A DNA stretch of 64,000 nt from assembly GCA_036346275.1 (NCBI GenBank), contig JAYEVK010000193.1:62001-126000 (forward strand), given 5' to 3'. This document shows positions 8,806 to 18,276 of this stretch, piece by piece. The translations under genes and the position numbers were made by a program. The notes beneath the pieces were generated by a model. That model did not search any database, was not told the origin of the DNA, and saw nothing but the letters and a program-made list of their open reading frames with translations. Source of the DNA: Otatea glauca (taxonomy: Eukaryota > Streptophyta > Magnoliopsida > Poales > Poaceae). The number at the start of each line of letters is the position of its first letter. Positions within the stretch are counted from its first letter, which is position 1.

Positions 8806-11337
8806 TCAATCACGGCCACGCTTCTTGATCCGCCCGTGGGTACGTGAGTGGCGACGGCGGACAGACGTCCCTCCTAGGTCGGCCCTGCGACGCAGGGGTA
8901 GAGTGGTATGGCGGCGACCCGGGCGTGTCCTGCGGCGGCGCTCCCGGGAGTTGAGAGGGGGCGAGGTAATCGGTCGACGGGTACTCCTCCAGGTCAAACT
9001 CGACGTCCGCAGGTTCGTCGAAACCACCTTGGGGTCCTGCCGGGGTGCGAGATGACGAGGGAGCCTCCTCATCCCACTGTCCCCACTGCTGCTGCGTGGG
9101 AGCGTAACAAGGAACCGCCGGGGTCTGGCGAGACGAGGAAGGAGCCTCCTCAGCCCACTATCCCCTCTGCTGCTGCGTGGGAGTGTAACAAGGCACTGGC
9201 AGGGTAGGGCGAGGTGCTGGGCTGCCGGGATGTGGTGTGCTACGTCCGCCGACGTCTCCGCGCCCCCGGTAGGTGATCAGGCGAGCCAACCTCCTCGCCC
9301 TATAGACGATTCGCTCGTAAGATGCCTCGATCTCAGCGGTGGTCAGCTGTATACTCGCCCGAACGCGCGCCAGCATGGACGTAGCCTCCACGTCCACCTC
9401 CTCTACGAGATGTGCCTGCATGTAACACCGGATTGGTATTAAGTTCTTTAAATGGAAAAGATGTGCCCATGTAGCTTTGATTGTGACACTTACTGTGGAG
9501 CTGTCCCTCTGGGACATTTGTGAAGGGTACGTGTTCGTCACCGATGCCTGTCGTGCGATATACAGTGCTGGTGTGTACCCCACCCTGAGGCGAGTCTGCG
9601 ACGCGAACCACTCCATGTACTCATCGTACATGTAATAATCGTACGGCCGGTTCTCGGTGACCCTCTCGTCGAGTGCGGTGTCCCACTGCACCGCCCATGG
9701 CTGCATGCGGTGCGCGAACTGAGTGCCCGTTGCAGCACCCATCTGGCTCATCCTACAATGCAAAAATAGGAAGTACATACCACATTCATTCTACAGAGAA
9801 GCGAAGTACTCAGCTCTGGAGACGTACCTGTGAGCGCCACATGCGATAACGTGACGAGGCGGCAAGGGAAACAACTGCAGCAGGCCGAACTGCCGCAGCA
9901 TTCGGTGCGGCGAGTACTCCTCGACTCACAGGTCGAAGACGAGAACCTTACGAGTGAGCCAGAACAGCTCATCTCTCGTGCAAAGCACAGAGACCCCGTA
10001 AGGTGCTCGAGCGTGGACGCCAGACGCGCCAGATGGCGCCCACCGCACGCCCTCATCGCGGTGCAACAAACTCCGAACGAACTCCATGTAGGACCTCCTC
10101 ACCTGTCGGTGCGTGTACGTCCGCTGCGAGGAAATAAGAAATGGCGGAGGTTATGGAAGTGCGCAAGTGCTGAAAAAGATATGAGGGAGTGTACCTGTCG
10201 TCGAACCCAGTAGTGGCCCATGGTGGGCCATTCCACCGGGTTGTCCCCGTACAGGTCCTGCGGGTACGACACGGTATCAACAGCAGGCCTGCCGATGGAG
10301 AAGCGCTCCCAGGACCACAACTGGAGCAGTAGGACGCAACCCGACATCGTCGCGTCCTAGTCCGCCCGAGAGACGGCGACGCAAAGCCCTCTATACGTCG
10401 CCGCAAGCACAGCAGAGGCCCACGACCACTGCACCATCTGTTCATAATGAGGAAGTTAGACGTGTCATGTAAGGAGGAGATTTGAACGGAGTGTGTTACC
10501 GCATCCACCGGGGTGTCGGCGATGTGCTGGGCGTACTCGATCAGGTGCCGGTCCACCGTGTTCTCGTGGGAGGACGGGAACATCACCCAACCGAACAGCA
10601 ATAGGAGGTATGCCTCCAGATGGCGGGCCACGTCCTCCTCCTCGGCGTGCGGGTGGATCAGCTTTGCCTGCATCATTTGGCACAAACATTATCTGCAACT
10701 TAGCGCTTCTCTGTTAACTTGCAACGAAAGAGGTACTAACCGTGAATCGGCAACCACGCTTCGTCGGTCCGCGCCGCCACCCCGCTCGAGGGCTCGAGGG
10801 TGCCGCCGGGTGCCGCTGCACCTCGGCGGATCGCGCGGACAACTCTGCGTGCCACGTGATGGACATGTCGTGTGGCACAACCACGGACCCGCACAAGGGA
10901 GTCCTAGGAGGTACGACACGTCCTGTAGCGTCGGGGCTATCTCTCCGCAGGGAAGGTGGAATGTGTGTGTCTCCGGTCTCCACCGGTCCACGAGCGCGGC
11001 CAGCAGGGACCGGTCGTACCTGAACCGTGGGACCTGCCTACCTTGTAACGGGGCAGTGACCTGCTCCACCATCCTACAGAGAGGCGGTAAGCCAGCCGCT
11101 CGCAACCTGCATGCTGTGTACTGCGTCGTTAGAGTAGCATTCACAGGTAAGTACATGCATAGACAAGAGTGCGAGCGTTGGCATCTTACCGTGGAACCCA
11201 GGGTGGGTCAATTCGGAGCAGCTCATTGGGCACTCGAGGCCGGAGTGTCCCTAGCTCTCGGTTCTCTCTCATGAGTACCTAGACCGGTGGGTCGCATCCA
11301 CGGTCGCGTCTAGCAGCTCAGGGCAAGGTCGCGCCAT
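8806..11337 (-). pseudogene. Plant mobile domain (PMD) gene, MULE-borne, decayed
   Basis: The start is the ATG at 11337-11335 (MARPCPELLD, the usual opening of this family). Matches follow in order on the minus strand: LVDRWRPETHTFHLPCGEI and SYLLGLP (about 11000-10900), RHLEAYLLLLFGWVMFP (about 10640), LYGDNPVEWPTMGHYW (about 10240-10200), then the C-terminal helices in 9778-9158 (WDTALDERV, YMEWFASQTRLRVGY). A proline-rich tail containing an 81-bp duplication follows. The family is the aminotransferase-like plant mobile domain, known as a host silencing factor (MAIN/MAIL) and as a passenger of transposons; no enzymatic activity is established. Introns are expected, for example a gtaaga donor near 11172 and a cgcag acceptor near 11110. 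The gene is broken by frameshifts near 11270 and near 10900. It sits directly downstream of the transposase on the same strand. Confidence 0.8.
9061..9222 (-). repeat. 81-bp tandem duplication in PMD tail
   Basis: The block beginning gagcctcctc starts at 9061 and again at 9142. Both copies contain ctgctgctgcgtggga and gtaacaagg. The 81-bp period equals 27 codons, so the duplication keeps the reading frame of the proline/glutamine-rich C-terminal tail. Confidence 0.8.
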
Positions 11338-11518
11338 CGTCGCCTGTTACAAAGCAAATACAACAAATTTGTCAGTAATTACATGTGCACACAAAATTAA
11401 ATGCAAAATAACGAAATGTTGCATATTTAATTAACAATACAATGGAAGTCTAGAGAGCTAAAAGAATCTCATGTTATGAACATACCAAACATGAAGATAT
11501 GTTCGATGAAGCACACAA

Positions 11519-11690
11519 CATCGAAAATTACATTATCCGCATGGCAATTAACACGTACATCGAAAATTACATGATGCGAACAACAACTAACTGGTACATC
11601 GAAAATTACATGATTGTAACAACAGTTCACTGGTACATCGTAAATTAAATGATGGGAACAACATCAAAAATTACATTATCCGCGGTTGCG
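11519..11690. repeat. 39-bp minisatellite between transposase and PMD gene
   Basis: The word catcgaaaattacat starts at 11519, 11558 and 11597, with a diverged copy at 11636 and a shortened one at 11662. The period is 39 bp for the first three steps. It lies in the spacer between the 3' end of the transposase and the start of the PMD gene, so it may sit in the transposase 3' untranslated region or the PMD promoter. Confidence 0.85.
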
Positions 11691-11712
11691 ACGCGCTTCG
11701 GACTCGTCCATA

Positions 11713-13958
11713 TCATTCCGAATACGTCGTGTCCTTCGACGCCCGACCTTCTGCCTCAACATTCGGATGTACGGTACCCATCGATGGTCCGGAGGGGGGG
11801 CTGTTGTGAATGATCCACCCACTCGGTATCCGTACACCTCGTGATGCCACGTGTTGAGAACACTTTGCTTGTAGTAGTAGGGGGAGATGTACGGACGACA
11901 TGATTGATGCGCCTCGGCGGTCGCAAAGAATGGCGCGCGAGCACGACAAGTGCACCAGCGTGGTTTCGCAGAGCACTCGCGATCAACCGCTCAAGTATGC
12001 ATGATGGAAGTCCTCTCTGGTGGGCACCTTCTGCGACCTCGGCCACCGCGAGGCACGCTGTATCTTCGCTCCACGCCACTCTCCTGTCACCCGATGTGTC
12101 TACGCCTTTCTTGTTTTCTTGGACATGTACGAGACACGACCGCTGAGTACGATAACGATTGTCCGACATACATATCGCGGAGTTCTTGTATCGCTCAATG
12201 AAATATCTCAGATCCCTAGTAAGACACCTTCGACTATACCCACTAATGGAAGGCATCCGTGCCTTTCATTACCCTGTTGTAAATCTCCACCAGGTTCGTT
12301 GTCATGATGCCATAACACGAGCCGCCCTCGTCATGCAGAAGGGACCATTTCTCAAAAGGCTCGTGTCGTATCCAGTTGGTGAAACTCTTTATGCTGGTCC
12401 CCGGCCTACGCCGAATGTTTGGGGCGTCTGTGGGGAGCGCACACAAGGCTATCGGGTCCTCTCCTTGCTCATGGTACACCATCGGGTTCCTTGATGAACT
12501 AGCGGTACCTGTTGGATTCATTGATTGCTTCTTCGTTAGTTCATCCAACGTCCTCCAAAGCACGTCGAACTTCCTCCATTGGTTCTGTTTGCATAGCCTC
12601 TTGAACATGTTCATAAGCTCCTTTTCCTAAACTGACGGAAAAAAATTGGCACCCATGTACCTCATGCACCACCCGCTCTTCAGGTCTGGCCACTTTGCTG
12701 CTCCCACGACGGCGGACCCTTGCTGCATATCCACGATCGCCCTTAGCAGCCCTGCATGTCGGCCATGGATGACACAAACATCGCCTGCCCGCAACAACCG
12801 CCACTTCACTCTTTCAAGGAACCAGCATCACTTCTCCGTGTTTTTCCCCTCCACGAAGGCCAATGCAACCGGTAGAACCTGATTGTTCGCGTCCACCACG
12901 ATCGTAGTTAGAATCTGACCCTTGTACTTCCCCGTGAGGAATGTGCCGTCCATGCAGATGACCGGGCGACAGTGCCAGAACGCATTTATGCATGCGTCCA
13001 AGGCGAAGAAGGCACGCTGTAAGACCCACTTACCCGCGGGAAACTCCGCAAGGTCGACGGATGTACCGGGGTTCCTACGTGCTATTGCCCTGAGCAAGTA
13101 GGGAATATTCTCGTAGGAAGCCTCGTACGTCCCGAACCGTATTCCCAGAGATGTCCTTTTCGCTCTCCATGCCTTCCGTAGCTAATCTTGTATCAAACCT
13201 CTCCTCCACTACCGTGATAATAGATCGAGGTCGCAGTACGGATTGTCCACGATCCGACCATAAACACATTTGCCACCCAAGTGGATGACAGATTATGTGT
13301 CCCCGCCGCCTTCTTCTAGCTCGCAGCTATGCTCCATCACTATGGAACATTTTCGTAGTCCTTCCACTTCCCTTGTATGCATGCACCGCCATGGGCACGA
13401 ATCAACTACGCACTTCACGTCAGACTCCTTTTGCCGGACTTCACTACCTCGAATTGCCGCCAAAGAGACATTGCCCAAGATTTCATCGCATCCATCACAG
13501 CCTCCTTTTCTTTATATATGGCCCTCGCACACCTCGCTCTCACGATACTCCTATGCATCAATGTTCCTTCATTCATTGTTAGGTCTTCAAATCTGAATTG
13601 TTCCACGCACTGTGGATAAACACCGAGGAGCATTGTCCTCCTCGTCGGAGTGTTCACCATCAGGGACTTCCTCATCCGCATGGTCCTCCTCTTCCATCAG
13701 ATGAACTATATCCTCCACCTCCTCCCCCTCGTCGGCCACCCCTCGCGGCTCCACCACTGTCTCCTCTGCCCCCCGATCTCTTCGCCACCACTGTCTCCTC
13801 TGCCCCCCGATCTCTTCGCCACCACTGGTCTTGTCCTCCTCGTCTCCGGGCTCCTCGCCACCTTCCTCTCCGCATCCTTCTACATTTGACGTCCTCTCCC
13901 CCGTAATGTCCACCCCGACATCACGAACTTGCGACATCGATGAAGCTACCGGTAGCAT
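11713..13958 (-). pseudogene. MULE (MuDR-family) transposase, decayed
   Basis: Pieces occur in correct order on the minus strand but in shifting frames. First is an acidic N-terminal region (13958-13600). Next is a MuDR-type N-terminal domain with SDVKCVVDSCPWRC (about 13420). The DDE core follows with CMDGTFLTGKYKG (about 12950) and VVDANNQVLPVALAFVEGKN. Then come VCVIHGRHAGLLRAI (about 12760), a region with TTNLVEIYNRVMKG (about 12290), and a SWIM-type C-terminal remnant (11976-11713). This enzyme class cuts at the terminal inverted repeats in the nucleus. The second catalytic position, normally SDxH, reads HGRH (codon ggc at 12764-12762), so the aspartate is lost. Several frameshifts and 34-bp tandem repeats in the acidic region further break it. 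Introns may explain some frame changes. Confidence 0.85.
13751..13852 (-). repeat. 34-bp tandem repeats in transposase N-terminal region
   Basis: The word ccaccactg starts at 13751, 13785 and 13819, each followed by the same or closely related sequence (tctcctctgccccccgatc in the first two). The period of 34 bp is not a multiple of three, so each extra unit shifts the frame. Confidence 0.85.
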
Positions 13959-13959
13959 C

Positions 13960-15085
13960 AGACCAACAACATGAGCGGCTAACCCCGCCTACCAAAAACC
14001 AACATAACTCTTCCATGTTGATGTCGAGTTAATAGGAATCAACTCTCCGTAAAATAGTCTTGCGACGGCCATCGCTGCTCGACCGCAACCGAACAAATCA
14101 GGTATCCAAACCGAACATCCGAGACATCCACTCCAACAAATCCTCAGATGTCCTATCGCCGGTCTACATATGCCCTGCATAACTCTTGAAAATGATGATA
14201 AATTCACCCCATCCGCCCCCTATGCTATCTCCCCATCTCCATAAAATATTTGGAAATACAACTTCTCCGACACGCTGCAACGTCCGACAAAAAAATATTA
14301 CTCAAAAATACAATATACAAAACGTACATTGATCGTACTACAAAATTCGACTATAAATAAGTCATTCGACTAGCCTACTTTACGGCCTAATATTATATTT
14401 GTGCCACATTACATTAACCCAACCAAATTAAATTTGTAAATATTGCCTACTATTTCCATCAGATTCAATTTTATATATCTGAATACTACATTAAATTTGT
14501 AACGTACTAAATACTACACAATCCTGAAATTTCTAAAAACTAAATACTACATTAAAGTTCTAAATATGAACCGCGACATTAAATTTCTAAACAACACTCT
14601 CCAAAAAATTCTAAACGCTATACAATCCTAAAATTTCTAAACACTAAAATAAATTTCTAAATATTAAAAGCTACATTAAAATTCTCAATACCACACAGTC
14701 CTAAAAAAATTACTAAACACTACAAAATCCTAAAATTTCTAAATAATAAACGCTACATTTAGTTTCTACATAACTAAACAATCATAAATTTTTTTAATAA
14801 ATTTACCTTCGCAGAAACGACGAATCGATTTTTTTCCCTCTTCTTCTTCTTCTTCTTCTTCTCCTTTTCTTCTTCTTCCTTTTCTTCTTCTCTTCTTCTC
14901 TTCTTCTCCCTTTTCTTTTTCTCTCGGCTGCCTCCCCCAACCAAGCGGGCTCGGTCTTAAAGTCCCCGTCGCCTCAAAGACGGCGATCGCCTCAAAGATC
15001 GGGCGATAGGTGGAGGGCTGCCATTGGCTGGCGTTAGTGACCGTTACACGGCCGTTGGGGCTAGGCGTCTGTCGCCCAGTGCTGG
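13960..15085. other. MULE right arm, transposase promoter side
   Basis: No gene is seen. 14280-14800 is AT-rich with many aaatttctaaa/ctaaatacta words, a degenerate simple repeat. 14825-14925 is a long (ttc)n/(tct)n run. 14930-15080 is GC-rich with repeated gcgatcgcc / ggcgac words that resemble those near 8550-8630 and presumably form the subterminal region and promoter of the transposase. Confidence 0.5.
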
Positions 15086-15173
15086 GGCGACAGGCATCCA
15101 AAAGTGGAATTTTTTCACCCCGACGTCTACTTTTGAAAAAGAGAATAAAAAGAAATATTAAAGAAAAAAATTC
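15086..15173 (-). repeat. MULE right terminal inverted repeat
   Basis: Read on the minus strand from 15173 it matches 6631-6716. It is immediately followed by the duplicated target ttggtatgag (15174-15183). Confidence 0.9.
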
Positions 15174-15183
15174 TTGGTATGAG

Positions 15184-16600
15184 CAGCATCTTGCATCAGT
15201 AGGACCGTAAGTAGCTTTCTTGTCCCACGGCCCATGGGTCGACCAAGGAGATGGTGGATGGGCTTCAGTCAGGACTCAAGATGATGCCCACGAGTAGCTG
15301 TTTGAGCGAGGAACCAATTAGTGTTATCTAGAAAACTTAGGATTCCTTTTTTTTCATGAGTAATAAAGGAATTATATAAACCATAGAATGGTTACGGAAA
15401 ATCTAAGTCACAAACCAACTTATTTAAAATAATAGATGCACAAGAGGATTAGATACTAAGTTATTTTTAGTACTATATTCTTATATAGTACAAGGATTCA
15501 AGGGTCCTAAAATGTTTGATAAGGTTGTGAGAGAGCGACGATCTCATGTACTTTTTTGAGACTGTGTTTAAAAAATTTAAGGTCGGTATTGTCGAATCTT
15601 TTCTCTCTTGTCGTGGTTGCTTCAACATCATTATATTGATTCTCTTTACGATATTTATATTCTTTATTATTAAAACCAAGCACCCACAATCGTGTTGTAT
15701 CTCAAAACTTCGATCCAATTTAGGGAATGCTATGTATAAGATGTACCAGAGTATAACAACTATCACGATACTCTAAAAAAATGGAAAGCTACCATGAATT
15801 CAAGTAGAAAAAGGAGCGAAAGAGAGCGAGAGGCGACGACGCAGGCCAGTGATTGATGAAGGAGAAGGCGCACGTTGTTGATAGAGGAGGAGGAGGGTGC
15901 GCAACATGACCAACGTTGGAGGTCGGGGTGGGTGCCGGCAGGGCTAGCTCCCACGAGAGTCAGGGGCCCAACCCATTTATATATACCTTATATATAGGCT
16001 GTTTAGACTCATAGTTAGATGTACAAATCGAAGTACATAATGATATGAGTCTATATCGTCAACTCCCAAGCAGCCACTAGTAAGAACAAAGAATTAGACC
16101 ACCAGCAACAATACTGCGAACTTATCCAAACCAGTCCAAGTGCTCAACTCGACAACTTGCCCTTTGAAAACACTTGTATTTGCATTCACAATAGACTAAA
16201 CGAACGAATGCTCGATCACAAGATCGATGGCTAGCTTGACACAACTCGCTTGCATCTTACTACTTGCTAATTAAACTGAGAGAGAATTTGACAATTGATG
16301 ATTCTTTATATATTCAGATTCCTTGGTTAAAGAATAAGAAGCAAATGAGGGGCCATCGTTGCCGTAGAATAATTGAAAAGAGGAAAAGTTCTCATTCAAC
16401 ACGTAACCCATCAAGCTTGCGCTCATCGATTGTGGATAGAGGCATGATCTTGTGAGTAAGGATACACAGGCTTGTTCTCGCCCATGGAGAGCAACGACAT
16501 GACAAGTTTCTAGGACCAAAAAGGAAAGAGTATCTTCCCTTGTATGTAGGGCATCAACGATGACAGTGCAATACTTGACAAGGGGCCTTTAGCGCATGTA
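15184..16600. other. No recognised gene
   Basis: This is mixed AT-rich DNA. Frames of up to ~97 codons exist (for example 15473-15766 minus), but none shows a recognisable domain and two overlap on the same strand. No terminal repeats were found. It probably includes the pre-insertion host or old transposon sequence into which the MULE and the MITE at 16609 inserted. Confidence 0.35.
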
Positions 16601-16608
16601 CAATGGGT

Positions 16609-17101
16609 CAGAGATGGCCAAACAGACTGTGCCAATTGGATCGACCTGCGGCCCGGTACTATAGGCACAGTCTAGGCCTAACACGGCCCATTTACATTTG
16701 AGTCGTGCCGGCATGGCCCAATAGGCTAGGCCATGCTTGGGCCATCGTTCCGGCCTGTCGGGCCAGCACGGCATGACTCGTTTAGCTTTTCCTAATTCGC
16801 ATAATTTTTTTTAAAAAAAATTCTACGTTCCTTTGAGTTTTTCTAATTATTCTAGATTTTTTTCAATTTTTTCTACATTTTTACAAACTTTTACGATTTT
16901 TCAAAATTTTCAAGTTTTTATTTTTGAATTTTTCCGAATTTTTGACGCCAAATGGGACGGCCTCGGCCTGTTTGGGTCTGTGCCGGCATGGCACTGCCCA
17001 TGAGCCATCCAAGTCATGCTTGGGATGTGGCCTCGACACGTGAGCCGGCACGACACGACCCGCTTGCTAGCTAGGCTGGGCTGCCCGTTTGGCCATCACT
17101 G
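16609..17101. mobile_element. hAT-type MITE, 493 bp
   Basis: The left end is cagagatggccaaac and the right end is gtttggccatcactg, inverted repeats of about 15 bp with two mismatches. The 8-bp target duplication caatgggt is perfect (16601-16608 and 17102-17109). Subterminal gtgccggcatggc words occur on both sides in opposite orientation, and the centre is AT-rich. It has no coding capacity. The ends fit hAT elements. Confidence 0.93.
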
Positions 17102-18276
17102 CAATGGGTCCACATCACATTCATGCTGGTCCGGTGGAGAGAGGGGGATCGTCTATTGGTAAATGGATGATCTATTAGACTGTTGATTTGTCTTTTGTGT
17201 GTCTAGATAGTTCCAACCTATACTTTTTTTATTTAGAGATGGTAGGGATAATTTGTTAGTGTAATCACCTTAAGGCTCACAACCTACAAGTCGCTGGTTC
17301 ACAAGGTTCAAAATTTCGGTTTCGGAATAAATTTCGCCCTGATCGACGATTTAAATTTCGAGAAATTTTAGATTTCGAAATATTTCAGACAAAATTTGAA
17401 TTTAAAAATTCAAACCGTCCATTCCGAAATAAAATCCGAAATTCGGGCGAAATTCCTGAAATTTCGGGCGAAATTTCCAAATTTCGGGTTTTTGCACCGC
17501 TGAAAATAGGTCGAAACGTTAACAAAAATTTTGAATTTTTTTGTAGGTTCCTGACACATTTATTATGTTCTCACAAAATTTCACCTGATTATCACATCTG
17601 AGGAATTTTTAAAATTCAGAGAGTGGTACTGTCCTGATAAAACACTCGACCGATAAGTTTGATCCGAATGAAAATGGTACAAATCAAGTTATAAATTGTT
17701 AAAAAATTTGGAGATTCATGACACATTCATGATATTTACATAAAAATTTCAGATTATTCTAAAGTTTGTGTAATTTTTCAAAATTCAAACATTGAACTGT
17801 CCCGATAAAACACCGACCGCAATTTCGAACCGAATGCAAAATGGTTCAAACCACGTTATAAAAATTTTATTTTTTTTGCATGGTTATGAGGTATCTATAA
17901 TGCTCTCATAAAATTTTCAGATGATGATCAAATTTTATGAATTTTTAAAAATTCTAACAGTACTATTGGTCTATCGCCTGTTAAAATGTTTACCAAGCAA
18001 AATTGAAAACATGAAAATTATGTAAACCATGTTAAAAACTTTTGAAAATTTTTGTGGATGGTCCTGATATAACATTAATGTTTTCTTAAAATTTTTATAT
18101 GATGATCATTCTCAAATAATGTTTAAAAATTCGCATAAGTGCTATGTCCTGATAAAAGTCCGATGATCAATACATAGATTTGATTTAGCAAGAAAAAGAA
18201 GTTTAATTTTTTTAAAATTTTTACAGAATGGTGATAAGGAAGTTCTTAATATCCCATAAAATTTTGATTCATGATC

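Larger units (their letters stand above)
6631..15173 (-). mobile_element. Mutator-like element (MULE), 8.5 kb, three genes
   Basis: The two ends match as inverted repeats for about 86 bp (6631-6716 and 15086-15173, inverted). Both start ga, then a T-run, then ctttaatatt, and both contain gtgaaaaaattccacttttgga. The direct repeat ttggtatgag flanks the element at 6621-6630 and 15174-15183, fitting the 8-11 bp duplication of MULEs. Inside, all on the minus strand and in transcription order, are a decayed MULE transposase (13958-11713), a plant mobile domain gene (11337-8806) and a two-exon GRF zinc-finger gene (8417-7787). Frameshifts in the first two genes suggest an old copy, although the duplication is still perfect. 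Confidence 0.92.

Noticed and set aside
15473..15766. 97-codon minus frame between the MULE and the next MITE
   Set aside because: AT-rich, no domain, and overlapped by another minus frame and a plus frame of similar size.
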